A DNA stretch of 21,392 bases from Dehalococcoidia bacterium. Lineage in GTDB: Bacteria > Chloroflexota > Dehalococcoidia > SAR202 > UBA11138. Under the pieces are notes generated by a model. That model was not told where the DNA came from. It saw only the letters and a program-made list of their open reading frames with translations, and did not search any database. Every line of letters starts with the position of its first letter. The stretch's first letter is position 1. A program made the translations under genes and the position numbers. Below are positions 1 through 8,164 of this stretch, piece after piece. Where the stretch lies: the NCBI GenBank assembly GCA_012270625.1, contig JAAXHZ010000096.1:1-21392 (forward strand), given 5' to 3'.

Positions 1-1019
1 TTCTCGGTGCCCTTTCCGAGCACCTCACCGGTCTCAATGTAGTGCTCCATAACCGGCTTCATTCCGTATCGCTGGATCGGGCAGACTATCATGCAGACCG
101 CGCAGCCGTGGTAGGTAACCATAACCGGCCGGCACCGCTCGTAGATGAGCTTGTTCTTCTCGACTCCCCTCCACCAGACCTTGTCTCGCACAATGGCCCG
201 TCCCGGGCAGCGGTTGACGCAGACTTCGCACTCCTGGCAGAACTTGTGGATGCCGTAGTCTTCCGGCTTGTCGTATGTCACCGGCGCGTCGGTGGTAACG
301 AGCATCAGCCGCGACCTGGAGCCGAAGTGAGGCGACAGGAGCTGACCGTTCGCGCCGAGCTGTCCCAGGCCGGCCGCAACGAACAGGGGAATGTATGGCC
401 CGCTGCAATCACTGCCGTCGTGAACCTGGGCGTGATAGCCCCTCGATCTAAGATAGTTGGACAGCTTCAGACAGAGCTCCTGCTGAGTCTCATAGGTCTC
501 GAAGCGCGCCTGATCTGCGAGTGGGCTAGGGCCGGTCTGCGTCTGGAGGTAGTCCTGCTCCAGCGCGAGGCAGATGGCGTGTTCGTACTTGGCCCAACGC
601 TTCTTGCCGGCGAAGGTGTAGCGGCGGTCGTGCCGTGTAAATCCGACCTCTCCAAAACCAAGCTCGCGCGCGATGCGCCGAACGTCTTCAGTGATGTTCT
701 CTCCAGGCACAGGAGTTCCGGTAGGCTCGACCTCTCCTGAGACCAGCGCGGCCTCGTACATCGGCTCCATTCTGGCATCGTGACCTTCCCTGAATTCATC
801 GAGGTCGCTCGACTGCGTCACCACAGCCCATTGACGATCCGCGGACTTGTCTATCGCTTGGGATTCCAGTGGGTACTCCCTGCTATAGAAGGATACGTCG
901 AGCGGATTTTGAGGGACACCTGGTACTGTGGCGAGATCTTCGGCGACCGGAATCTCGATGTTGGGATCGCCGTCTCTTCTGCCGGGTCTCTTTACCGTGT
1001 GACTGATTGACTTGACCAC
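1..1019 (-). CDS. Reductive-dehalogenase-like 4Fe-4S protein (3' end beyond window)
   Basis: Seen: an open minus-strand frame of 339 codons running off the left edge. It carries two ferredoxin-type clusters, C261-x2-C264-x2-C267-x3-C271-P and C296-x9-C306-x2-C309-x3-C313-P. Upstream lie the segments GLGQLGANGQLLSPHFGSR and DKPEDYGIHKFC, typical of the corrinoid/Fe-S reductive dehalogenase (RdhA) superfamily. QueG shares the cysteine pattern but not the DKP..GI..FC lead-in, so I favour RdhA-like. The first 30 residues have no twin-arginine signal or membrane segment, so the product should be cytoplasmic, unlike respiratory RdhA. The start is GTG at 1019, with AGGG six bases upstream and a promoter 35-63 bases upstream. 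The gene lies 202 bp behind the dimethylglycine-dehydrogenase-like gene on the same strand but appears to have its own promoter. Inference: reductive removal of halogen, or another corrinoid-dependent reduction. The substrate cannot be read from sequence. Confidence 0.8.
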   Translation of the reverse strand, partial: MVKSISHTVKRPGRRDGDPNIEIPVAEDLATVPGVPQNPLDVSFYSREYPLESQAIDKSADRQWAVVTQSSDLDEFREGHDARMEPMYEAALVSGEVEPTGTPVPGENITEDVRRIARELGFGEVGFTRHDRRYTFAGKKRWAKYEHAICLALEQDYLQTQTGPSPLADQARFETYETQQELCLKLSNYLRSRGYHAQVHDGSDCSGPYIPLFVAAGLGQLGANGQLLSPHFGSRSRLMLVTTDAPVTYDKPEDYGIHKFCQECEVCVNRCPGRAIVRDKVWWRGVEKNKLIYERCRPVMVTYHGCAVCMIVCPIQRYGMKPVMEHYIETGEVLGKGTE

Positions 1020-1053
1020 TTGAAGCCCTACTTTCTAGACGACTGTGGCGCGG

Positions 1054-1082
1054 ATTCTACCCTTCCCGAGTCATTGAAACAA
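1054..1082 (-). promoter_or_regulatory. Sigma-70 promoter for the reductive-dehalogenase-like gene
   Basis: On the minus strand TTGTTT (1082-1077) and TAGAAT (1059-1054) are separated by exactly 17 bp. Transcription would begin near 1047, about 28 bases before the GTG start at 1019. This supports that start and suggests the gene is not simply read through from the upstream FAD/GcvT gene. The rest of the 202-bp gap shows no convincing terminator. Confidence 0.5.
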
Positions 1083-1221
1083 TTCGATGCTGTCATGTAG
1101 CGCAAAAGGGGAGGCAATCTCGAGAGCCTTTTTGACCAAACTCCCAATGGATCGGTACATGTGTCGTCTCTACGATTCCGTACAGATTGATGAAGACTCT
1201 AATCGCGTCTCTGGCTTGGCC

Positions 1222-3690
1222 TCACGCCCTTATCTTTCTGCCGTCTGGGTCGTAAAGTGGCTCCTTTGCAACCGCAGCCTGAAGACGCTCGCCAAAGTAG
1301 AGCACATCAACGCTCGTTCCCACTTCAGCATGGCTCGTAGGAAGGTAGCCGTACACAATGGCTCTGCCGATCGAGTGCCCGTAGTTGGCGCTCGTTACGT
1401 AGCCGAGCGCGCGGTCTCCATCCAGGATAGGCTCTTTGCCCATGACAACCGCTGTAGGATCGTTCAAGGTCATGCAGCACAGCCTGCGCGCGGGGTCGCG
1501 CGCTGGCAACTTTCTCAGAGTTTCCCTTCCGATGAAGTCGCCTTTCCGCATTCTCACCGCGAATCCAGTGCCTGCCTCATATGGGTTGTACTCTGTGTGG
1601 ATATCGCTGCCCCACAGCCGGTAGCCTTTTTCGAGCCGCAATGAATCGAAGGCTCCTCCTCCAGCGGCGATTACTCCGAGGGGCTGCCCTGCCTCCCACA
1701 GCACGTCCCATAGCCTCAGACCGTATTCGGAGGGGGTGTATATCTCCCATCCCAACTCCCCCACGTATGAGATACGCAGGGCCAACGAGGGTACTTCGGC
1801 TATCGTTATGGGCTTTGCGGTCATGTATGGGAATCCGGCGTTGGTCACATCGTCGTCGCATACACGGCTGAGCAGATCTCGTGCACTGGGTCCCCACAGA
1901 CCGATGCAGCATAGCCCTGATGATACGTCGTTCACGGTTACTGGTGGATCGTCAGTCAGGTGTGTTTTGATCCAGTCCAGATCGTGGAGTCCCATCGCTC
2001 CACCAGTGACGATCATGAATCGGTCTGCTCCGAGTCGAGTCACTGTAAGGTCGCACTTGATTCGGCCTGTGGGCGTCAGCATAGGCGTATAAGTGATCGT
2101 TCCGACCGGTTTGTTCATCTGATTAGAGGCGAGACGTTGAAGTGCGTCGAGAGCGCCGGGTCCGGTAACCTCGAACTTGGCGAATGGGGTCAGGTCGAAC
2201 ATCGCGACCCGCTGGCGAGTCGTCACATGCTCCGCGGCGACTGTGGGAGACCACTCTCGCGCCTCCCAGCCAGACCTCGATTCTCCTGTTACGGTAAGTG
2301 AGTCGAGCAGACCCTCGTTCGCGTCGTACCACTGCGGTCGCTCCCAGCCCGCGTTCTCGAAAAAGACTGCTCCCAGCTCTTGCTGTCGCGTAAAGAATGG
2401 CGTCAGCCGGATATTTCTGGGGTTTTCGATCTGCTGACGAGGGTGGATGATGTCGTACACCTCACGGTACTGCTGGGCAGCTCGCGCCCGGACATAAGGC
2501 CGGCTGTACGCGTAGGGGTGGAATCGCCTTATGTCACACTCGCGGAGGTCGGTGGTCGGCTCACCGTTGACGATCCATTCGGCGACCGCCTTGCCGACTC
2601 CTCCGGCGTGGGTAATCCAGACCGCCTGCGCCGACCAGAAACCGCGGAGGCGGGGAGATTCGCCTAGTATGGGGAATCCGTCCGGCGTGAACGAGAACAT
2701 GCCGTTGAACTTGCGTGTCAGCCCAGCGCCTTCGAGGCTTGGCATTAGCTCGCGCGCCGCCGCCATCGACTTCTCGAAGTGGCGTGGTGTGAACGGCATT
2801 TCGGCGGGCGCGACTGGCGCTTCGTCATGATGGAGAATATCGTCTGAGTCCACCAGAAGTGGTTCGTGCCTATATGAGCCGATACCGTAGCTCTCACCTA
2901 CTTGCCGGAAGTACAGGGACTCGTCCTGGTGTCGCAGGATCGGCTGGGAAATCTCCTCAGTCGCTCCGGACAGATCGGGAATGGGGGTTGTAACCGCGTA
3001 TAGATGCTGCATTGGCGACAATGGGATTTGCACACCAGCGAGAGCGCCTAGTTTCGGAGCCCAGATGCCCGCGGCAGCCACGACCAGCTCGGTCTCGATG
3101 TCGCCATGAGTTGTGTGGACAGCGATAACTCGGCCGTCCTTCGTGCCGAATCCGGTGACCTCGACGCCGCCGTAGAGCGTCGCGCCGTTCTGCCCGGCGT
3201 ATCTCGCCATTGCTTCAGCGGGTCTGGTAGCTGTGGTCTGAATGTCTGAGGGGACATGCAACGCGCCCTTGATGCGGTCGGACAGCATTGGTATTAGGTC
3301 GCGCGCCTCACTGGGACCGATCAGATGGGCCTCCACGCCCCAGCTCGTGCCCAAGCCAGCTCTCCGTTTCAAGTCGGCGAGTCGCTCCGAGGTCCAGGCC
3401 ACTTCCAAGCTGCCCACCGACTTTGCGCAAGGCTCTCCGTCCAGCTCCAATCGTTTCCAGAGGTCCACGGTGTAGGTGGCGAAGTTTGCCATGGTCTTTG
3501 ACGGATTGATCTGAAAGACCAGGCCGGGCGCGTGGGACGTGGAGCCGCCGGTCTCAAAGAGGGGACCCTGATCCAGAACGACCACATCGCGCCATCCGAG
3601 CTTCGCCAAATGGTAGGCCACGCTGCATCCGACGATCCCGGCGCCGACGATGACCGCTCTGGCTTTAGTGGGAAAGCTGCTGTCAGCCAT
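1222..3690 (-). CDS. FAD oxidoreductase/GcvT fusion, dimethylglycine/sarcosine dehydrogenase-like
   Basis: An 822-residue protein with the full domain order of dimethylglycine and sarcosine dehydrogenases. An N-terminal DAO-type FAD domain has GAGIVG at residues 16-21. GGSTSHAPG at 48-56 places His53 where family members attach FAD covalently. A linker domain (FAO_M type) lies at roughly 390-460. A GcvT folate-binding aminomethyltransferase domain follows from about 470, with its C-terminal barrel to the end. Known for the family: oxidative N-demethylation of a methylated glycine, with the one-carbon unit passed to tetrahydrofolate in the GcvT half. The exact substrate is unassigned, since related fusions act on several methylated amines. 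Start ATG 3690 has GAGGGA about five bases upstream. No signal peptide is visible, so it is cytoplasmic. It is divergent from leuS across a 588-bp regulatory region. The length is normal and no frameshift is seen. Confidence 0.88.
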   Translation of the reverse strand: MADSSFPTKARAVIVGAGIVGCSVAYHLAKLGWRDVVVLDQGPLFETGGSTSHAPGLVFQINPSKTMANFATYTVDLWKRLELDGEPCAKSVGSLEVAWTSERLADLKRRAGLGTSWGVEAHLIGPSEARDLIPMLSDRIKGALHVPSDIQTTATRPAEAMARYAGQNGATLYGGVEVTGFGTKDGRVIAVHTTHGDIETELVVAAAGIWAPKLGALAGVQIPLSPMQHLYAVTTPIPDLSGATEEISQPILRHQDESLYFRQVGESYGIGSYRHEPLLVDSDDILHHDEAPVAPAEMPFTPRHFEKSMAAARELMPSLEGAGLTRKFNGMFSFTPDGFPILGESPRLRGFWSAQAVWITHAGGVGKAVAEWIVNGEPTTDLRECDIRRFHPYAYSRPYVRARAAQQYREVYDIIHPRQQIENPRNIRLTPFFTRQQELGAVFFENAGWERPQWYDANEGLLDSLTVTGESRSGWEAREWSPTVAAEHVTTRQRVAMFDLTPFAKFEVTGPGALDALQRLASNQMNKPVGTITYTPMLTPTGRIKCDLTVTRLGADRFMIVTGGAMGLHDLDWIKTHLTDDPPVTVNDVSSGLCCIGLWGPSARDLLSRVCDDDVTNAGFPYMTAKPITIAEVPSLALRISYVGELGWEIYTPSEYGLRLWDVLWEAGQPLGVIAAGGGAFDSLRLEKGYRLWGSDIHTEYNPYEAGTGFAVRMRKGDFIGRETLRKLPARDPARRLCCMTLNDPTAVVMGKEPILDGDRALGYVTSANYGHSIGRAIVYGYLPTSHAEVGTSVDVLYFGERLQAAVAKEPLYDPDGRKIRA

Positions 3691-3789
3691 CTTCGTCCCT
3701 CGTCAAAACTGAGGCGAAATCGGTGCTGCGATGAAGTGACGGCTATGGCCGGATCGTAGGCGCGGGCTGAGACCTGCGGTGTTGAGTTC

Positions 3790-3818
3790 ATTCTACTCCA
3801 AGTTAGTTACGGGGTTAA
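3790..3818 (-). promoter_or_regulatory. Candidate promoter for the FAD/GcvT gene
   Basis: The minus strand reads TTAACC (3818-3813), a 17-bp spacer and TAGAAT (3795-3790). The -10 is good and the -35 matches the consensus at four of six positions. Transcription would start near 3783, leaving a leader of about 93 bases before ATG 3690, longer than for the other genes here. Confidence 0.35.
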
Positions 3819-3852
3819 GGCCTGGATGCTCGATTTGCTGTGACTTCACTCA

Positions 3853-3876
3853 ATGTGGAACACCGCCATGTGGAAC
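3853..3876. repeat. Short direct repeat ATGTGGAAC-N6-ATGTGGAAC
   Basis: The nine-base word ATGTGGAAC occurs at 3853-3861 and 3868-3876, a 15-base period, between the two divergent promoters. It could be a tandem binding site for a regulator of either gene, or chance. The rest of 3819-3917 shows no gene. Confidence 0.3.
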
Positions 3877-3917
3877 TGTTTCAGAGTGGCGAAAGCCGAT
3901 GGGCTCCGCAGGAATTC

Positions 3918-3947
3918 TTGACTCCGATTTCGGCGCTGTGCTAGCTT
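3918..3947 (+). promoter_or_regulatory. Candidate promoter of the leuS T-box leader
   Basis: TTGACT (3918-3923), an 18-bp spacer and TAGCTT (3942-3947). The -10 is weak but preceded by TG at 3939-3940, an extended -10 arrangement. Predicted transcription start is near 3954, immediately before the first T-box stem, so the position fits even though the -10 is poor. Confidence 0.4.
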
Positions 3948-3953
3948 TCCTGA

Positions 3954-4204
3954 AACAGACAAAGGCAGTGAAGGGGAGTAGTAGAGGTCGGTATCGGCCA
4001 AAGAGAGCCGGGAAAGGTGAGAGCCCGGCGCAGTGACCGACTCGAACTCGCCCTTGAGCTTCCGGCCTGAACACGGTCTCAGTAAGGCTGGACGGTCAGC
4101 ACCGTTAAAGCTCAATGAGTGTTCGTCCGCTGCGGCGGACGGAAATCAGGGTGGTACCGCGGGTATCGAAACGACGGCCCGTCCCTAGAAGGGGACGGGT
4201 TTTT
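3954..4204 (+). promoter_or_regulatory. Leucine T-box riboswitch (leuS leader)
   Basis: A tRNA-sensing leader that lets leuS be transcribed when leucyl-tRNA is uncharged. Seen: Stem I pairs AAGGG (3971-3975) with CCCTT (4051-4055) and GTCGGT (3987-3992) with ACCGAC (4036-4041). The interior loop between them has AGTAG on the 5' side and GAA-CTC-G on the 3' side. The specifier triplet is CTC at 4047-4049 (Leu, read by anticodon GAG). The apical part has AAAGAGAGCCGGG and a GGTGAGAG loop as in known T-boxes. A hairpin GTCCGC/GCGGAC lies at about 4125-4140. The T-box AGGGTGGTACCGCG lies at 4148-4161. Its bulge TGGT (4152-4155) pairs with an acceptor end ACCA, matching the A73 discriminator of tRNA-Leu. 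A terminator follows, so this is the transcriptional class. The 5' boundary is inferred from the promoter. Confidence 0.93.
4178..4204 (+). terminator. Intrinsic terminator of the T-box leader
   Basis: CCCGTCCC (4178-4185) pairs perfectly with GGGACGGG (4192-4199) across a six-base loop, followed by five T (4200-4204). Its 5' arm can instead pair with the GGG of the T-box element (4149-4151) in the antiterminator, so formation depends on tRNA charging. Confidence 0.9.
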
Positions 4205-4278
4205 CTGTTGGACAAAGTCTGGGAATAGACAAGTGAGGGCCAACTCCCTGGCTCGCGGCAACCGGAGGAAATGTCTGA

Positions 4279-6753
4279 ATGGCAACGACAACATCGCAGA
4301 GCTCCCGTATGTCATACGATCATCGGGATATGCAGACGAAATGGAGCGACCGCTGGGAAGATAGAGGAATCTATACTGTTGAAGACGACGATCCCCGTCC
4401 GAAGTGGTACGAGCTCCACATGTACCCTTACCCCTCTGGCGACCTCCACGTCGGCCACTGGTTTGCCATGACCGGCGCGGACGTGCACGCTCGGTTCATG
4501 CGAATGAAGGGGTACAACGTGCTGCACCCGATGGGGTTTGACGCCTTTGGCCTGAATGCCGAGAACGCGGCCATCAAGAACGGCATTCATCCCCACACGT
4601 GGACCATGTCCAACATCGAAAACATGCGCCGCCAGCTCAGGTCTATGGGCCCCATGTATGACTGGGGCCGCGAAGTGGTCACCTGTACGCCTGACTACTA
4701 CAAGTGGAACCAGTGGTTCTTCCTTCAGCTTTACAAGAACGGTCTCGCGTACAGGACCGATGCACCGGTCAACTGGTGTCCTTCATGTCAGACGGTTCTC
4801 GCCAACGAGCAGGTCATCAACGGTCTGTGCGAGCGATGCGACACTGCGGTGGTACACAAGGACATGGAGCAGTGGTTCTTCAAGATAACCGACTATGCGG
4901 ACGAGCTGCTCGATCACTCCAAGATCGACTGGCCCGACAGAATCAATACCATGCAGACGAACTGGATCGGTCGATCAGAGGGAGTGGAGGTCGATTTCGA
5001 CATTTCCGAATACGACCTAGAGGAGAAGTCGATTCGCACGTTTACGACCCGGATCGACACCGTGTTCGGCGTCACGTTCATCGTACTGGCGCCAGAGCAT
5101 CCACTGGTCGATAAGCTGACTACAAGTGAGCGCCGGGCCGAGGTGAGTGCCTACGTGGAGCAGGCGCGTCTTCAGACTGAAATCGAGCGACTGTCAACCG
5201 AGAAAGAGAAGACGGGGGTCTTCACTGGCGCATTCGCCGTCAACAAGCTGAATGGAGAGCGAGTGCCCATTATGGTCGCCGACTACGTCCTCCTGAGCTA
5301 CGGCACGGGAATGGTGATGGGTGTACCGGCCCATGACCAGCGCGACTTCGTGTTTGCCACCAAGTACGGGCTGCCTATCCGAGTCGTCATCGCCCCTCCG
5401 GACTGGGACGGCTCTGACTTGGACGAGGCGTATATTGCCCCTGGGAAGCAGGTCAACTCCGGCCAATTCGACGGTCTGCCGAACTCGGAGGGTCTCGAAC
5501 GGATAGCAGACTTTATAGAGGCCAACGGGTGGGGAGAGCGCTCGATCAATTACCGGATGCGGGACTGGCTCATCAGCCGTCAGCGCTACTGGGGTACTCC
5601 GATTCCGATTGTGTACTGTGAACAGTGCGGAGAGACACCAGTTTCCGAGTCTGATCTTCCCGTTCTGCTGCCTGAAGACGCCGAGTTCCTGCCGACAGGA
5701 GACTCGCCGCTTGCGCTGCACGAAGGGTTCGTGAACACGACGTGTCCCGATTGCGGCAGTCCCGCGAAGCGGGAGACAGACACGATGGACACGTTCGTTG
5801 ACTCGTCGTGGTACTTCCTACGGTACGCAAGTCCTCAGTTCGAGGATGGCCCGTTCGACCCCGGCGCACTCGGGAAATGGGGCGCAGTGGACCAGTATAC
5901 GGGCGGCGTGGAGCATGCGGTCATGCACCTGCTGTACGCGCGATTCTTCGTGAAGGCGCTGCGTGACCTCGGCTTGCTTGACTTCGACGAGCCGTTCGTG
6001 AGGCTCGTCAATCAGGGCACTATCGTCTTCAATCACCAGAAGATGAGCAAGTCCCGCGGCAATGTGATCGCGCCGGATGCCTATGTCTCTGATGTCGGAG
6101 CTGACGTAGTTCGCACTTACATGATGTTCATGGGGCCGTGGGAGGCGGGAGGTGAGTGGAACGACGATGGTATCAACGGCATGGCGCGCTGGACCAACCG
6201 CGTGTGGGATCTCGCCAGCCGCGACGCGGGCGTTCTGGACGAGTCGGACACGCACCCAGCCGCCGTGCGCAGCCTCCGACGTCTGCTGCATCAGACCATT
6301 CGCAAGGTCACCGAAGACGTGGAGAGGTTCAAGTTCAATACCGGCATAGCAGCCATGATGGAGTTCTCCAACGCATTGAGTCAGGCGTGGGACTCGGGTG
6401 TGATCGACCCTTCGGTGTGGAACGAGTCGATCAGGAATCTGGCGCTAATGATGTCTCCAGTTACTCCGTTCCTTGCCGAGGAGGTCTGGGAACGCGCTGG
6501 CGAGCCTTTCAGCGTCCACCAGCAGGCGTGGCCCGAATGGGACCCCGACCTGGCCGCGGACGAAACGATAACCCTCGTAGTACAGGTGAATGGGCGGCTG
6601 AGAGACCGGATCGAGGTTCCGGCAGACATCTCCGAAGATGACGCCAAGGCTAGGGCGCTGGAGTCAGACAGGGCAAAGGCGCACACGGAAGGCAAGCAGG
6701 TACGGCGCGTGATCTACGTGCCGGGTCGGCTGGTGAATATTGTGGCAAACTAG
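4279..6753 (+). CDS. leuS: Leucyl-tRNA synthetase
   Basis: An 824-residue class I aminoacyl-tRNA synthetase that charges tRNA-Leu. The HIGH motif appears as HVGH at 57-60 within MYPYPSGDLHVGHW. A zinc-ribbon pattern has C167/C170 and C184/C187. The CP1 editing domain carries TRIDTVFG at 257-264. KMSKS is at 588-592, followed by the anticodon-binding domain. The editing Thr and Asp positions look intact, so post-transfer proofreading is expected. A second pair of CxxC motifs (near NTTCPDCGSP) precedes DTFVDSSWYFLRYASP, standard in bacterial LeuS. Start ATG 4279 has GGAGG at 4264-4268, ten bases away. An ATG at 4271 is out of frame and too close to the GGAGG, and ATG 4309 is a possible later start. 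Expression is controlled by the leucine T-box immediately upstream. The size is normal for the family. Confidence 0.98.
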   Translation: MATTTSQSSRMSYDHRDMQTKWSDRWEDRGIYTVEDDDPRPKWYELHMYPYPSGDLHVGHWFAMTGADVHARFMRMKGYNVLHPMGFDAFGLNAENAAIKNGIHPHTWTMSNIENMRRQLRSMGPMYDWGREVVTCTPDYYKWNQWFFLQLYKNGLAYRTDAPVNWCPSCQTVLANEQVINGLCERCDTAVVHKDMEQWFFKITDYADELLDHSKIDWPDRINTMQTNWIGRSEGVEVDFDISEYDLEEKSIRTFTTRIDTVFGVTFIVLAPEHPLVDKLTTSERRAEVSAYVEQARLQTEIERLSTEKEKTGVFTGAFAVNKLNGERVPIMVADYVLLSYGTGMVMGVPAHDQRDFVFATKYGLPIRVVIAPPDWDGSDLDEAYIAPGKQVNSGQFDGLPNSEGLERIADFIEANGWGERSINYRMRDWLISRQRYWGTPIPIVYCEQCGETPVSESDLPVLLPEDAEFLPTGDSPLALHEGFVNTTCPDCGSPAKRETDTMDTFVDSSWYFLRYASPQFEDGPFDPGALGKWGAVDQYTGGVEHAVMHLLYARFFVKALRDLGLLDFDEPFVRLVNQGTIVFNHQKMSKSRGNVIAPDAYVSDVGADVVRTYMMFMGPWEAGGEWNDDGINGMARWTNRVWDLASRDAGVLDESDTHPAAVRSLRRLLHQTIRKVTEDVERFKFNTGIAAMMEFSNALSQAWDSGVIDPSVWNESIRNLALMMSPVTPFLAEEVWERAGEPFSVHQQAWPEWDPDLAADETITLVVQVNGRLRDRIEVPADISEDDAKARALESDRAKAHTEGKQVRRVIYVPGRLVNIVAN

Positions 6754-6872
6754 CCGTCACCACGAGAGCTTAATCAGCAGGGGCGATCTGGCACGGTCGA
6801 CCCTATGTCAGGCTGGGTAACTTCGGGTCACTTTTGTCCTGCCGTCTGCCATGAATATTGTCTATTTCCGCA

Positions 6873-6901
6873 TTGACACATTCGTTCTTATAGTCCATAC
6901 T
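6873..6901 (+). promoter_or_regulatory. Sigma-70 promoter of the methyltransferase block
   Basis: TTGACA (6873-6878, perfect consensus), 17-bp spacer, CATACT (6896-6901). Transcription would start near 6908, downstream of an upstream in-frame ATG at 6851. This argues for translation starting at 6947 (or 6932). No convincing leuS terminator is visible between 6754 and 6872. Confidence 0.55.
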
Positions 6902-6946
6902 ACGTCCATCGTTAACCCCTCACACTTACGGATGGACAGGATCAGT

Positions 6947-8140
6947 ATGGAACAAAGAACCTCTGTCGCAGAAAAGCGACGTTATATTGTTAGAGACGTC
7001 TCCCAAGCAAAGCAAATCGCCTCAAACTGGCTCAGGAAGCACAGCTTGGATCAGGCAACGAACTTTGGACTACCCGAAGTTGATGACCGCTACCACGTCT
7101 GGAGAGTTCCGCTGCTGGATCGAAGTGTCCAACGAGCACGTATCGGCGAAGTGGTGATCGACGCTTACTCCAGCCTAGTCGCAGTCGACAAGACAACCGA
7201 TCCATCGACCATCGAAAACAGGCTACTCGGAAGGACTGACAGCGTCGACACACTAGATCTTCAGAAGCCCCCGACTGTACTGCAATCCGAAATCAGGAAC
7301 ATAATCGCACTCGGCGACTCGTCTGTCGTTTTGAGAGACCTTCCGGCTCAAAGTGTTGGACTCGTGTTTACCTCTCCTCCCTATTTCAATGCTAGGCCGG
7401 AATATACGGACTACCACACCTATGAACACTACCTTCTGAAAGTCCAAGACGTGATTGCAGCCTGTCACAGGGTTCTGGCTGAAGGTCGGTTCTTGGTGGT
7501 TAACTCGTCCCCAATCTTGGTCCGTCGAACTAGCAGGAGTCAGTCTTCCAAGCGGCTTGCGGTTCCGTTTGATCTTCATCAGATGATCGTAGATGTGGGC
7601 TTCGACTTCATTGACGATGTAATTTGGCAAAAACCAAATGGCGCAGGATGGGCAACTGGACGCGGTCGAAGATTCGCAGCCGACAGACAGCCATTGCAGT
7701 ACAAGGCCGTACCGGTTACTGAGTACGTGATGGTCTATCGAAAGCACACGGAGAAGCTCATCGACTGGAACATCAGGCAGCACCCGAACCAGCAACTTGT
7801 GAAGGATTCTATCATCGAAGACGACTACGAGAAGACCAACGTCTGGCAAATCAAGCCTACCCATGATCAGCGCCACCCTGCGGTGTTTCCGGTCGAACTG
7901 GCCGAGAAGGTGATTCGGTATTACTCCTTCAAAGGAGACTCGGTACTGGACCCATTCGCCGGAATCGGAACAGTCGGCAAGGCAGCTATACGCTTGGAGC
8001 GACGTTTCATCCTTGTCGATAACGAACCGCAGTACGTCAAGGTAATGCAAGAAGAAGCGGTCAGGTGGCTAGGTCAAAGTGCGGAGCATGTTCTCTGTTT
8101 AAACTGTCCTCCCATAGACTGCCGCGGCATTCTGACGTGA
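6947..8140 (+). CDS. Beta-class DNA methyltransferase (m4C or m6A) with unusual N-terminal domain
   Basis: A 397-residue protein from ATG 6947, chosen because AGGA lies five bases upstream and the promoter -10 ends at 6901. An extended reading from ATG 6851 would add 32 hydrophobic-rich residues. The catalytic motif TSPPYF is at 142-147. The AdoMet-binding motif DPFAGIGT starts at D335, preceded by HPAVFPVELAEKVIR (motif X). The order IV-X-I is the beta class, and SPPY is shared by N4-cytosine and some N6-adenine enzymes. The first 90 or so residues are not part of the catalytic fold. They contain HVWRVPLL followed by IGEVVIDAYSSLV, which resembles a PepSY-like strand pattern. Local GC is lower than in the neighbours. 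The next gene starts 24 bases downstream, so a two-gene operon is likely. Role inferred: modification enzyme of a restriction-like or defence system; the target site is unknown. Confidence 0.85.
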   Translation: MEQRTSVAEKRRYIVRDVSQAKQIASNWLRKHSLDQATNFGLPEVDDRYHVWRVPLLDRSVQRARIGEVVIDAYSSLVAVDKTTDPSTIENRLLGRTDSVDTLDLQKPPTVLQSEIRNIIALGDSSVVLRDLPAQSVGLVFTSPPYFNARPEYTDYHTYEHYLLKVQDVIAACHRVLAEGRFLVVNSSPILVRRTSRSQSSKRLAVPFDLHQMIVDVGFDFIDDVIWQKPNGAGWATGRGRRFAADRQPLQYKAVPVTEYVMVYRKHTEKLIDWNIRQHPNQQLVKDSIIEDDYEKTNVWQIKPTHDQRHPAVFPVELAEKVIRYYSFKGDSVLDPFAGIGTVGKAAIRLERRFILVDNEPQYVKVMQEEAVRWLGQSAEHVLCLNCPPIDCRGILT

Positions 8141-8164
8141 GGGAACTAGTAGGGCGACTCGCAA

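Noticed and set aside
42..740. Plus-strand open frame of 232 codons
   Set aside because: It is antisense to the reductive-dehalogenase-like gene, which has two intact Fe-S cysteine motifs in the correct minus frame, its own promoter and a start codon.
1112..1133. Hairpin AGGC/GCCT followed by T5, resembling a plus-strand terminator
   Set aside because: The stem is only four pairs, and no plus-strand gene ends before it. On the minus strand, where the genes lie, the T-run is on the wrong side.
6851..6946. Extended N-terminus of the methyltransferase from ATG 6851, with a possible membrane segment
   Set aside because: The near-consensus promoter at 6873-6901 lies inside this extension, and ATG 6947 has a better-placed ribosome-binding site.
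7253..8050. Minus-strand open frame of 265 codons inside the methyltransferase
   Set aside because: The plus strand carries TSPPYF and DPFAGIGT in the correct order. The antisense frame shows no motif or ribosome-binding site.
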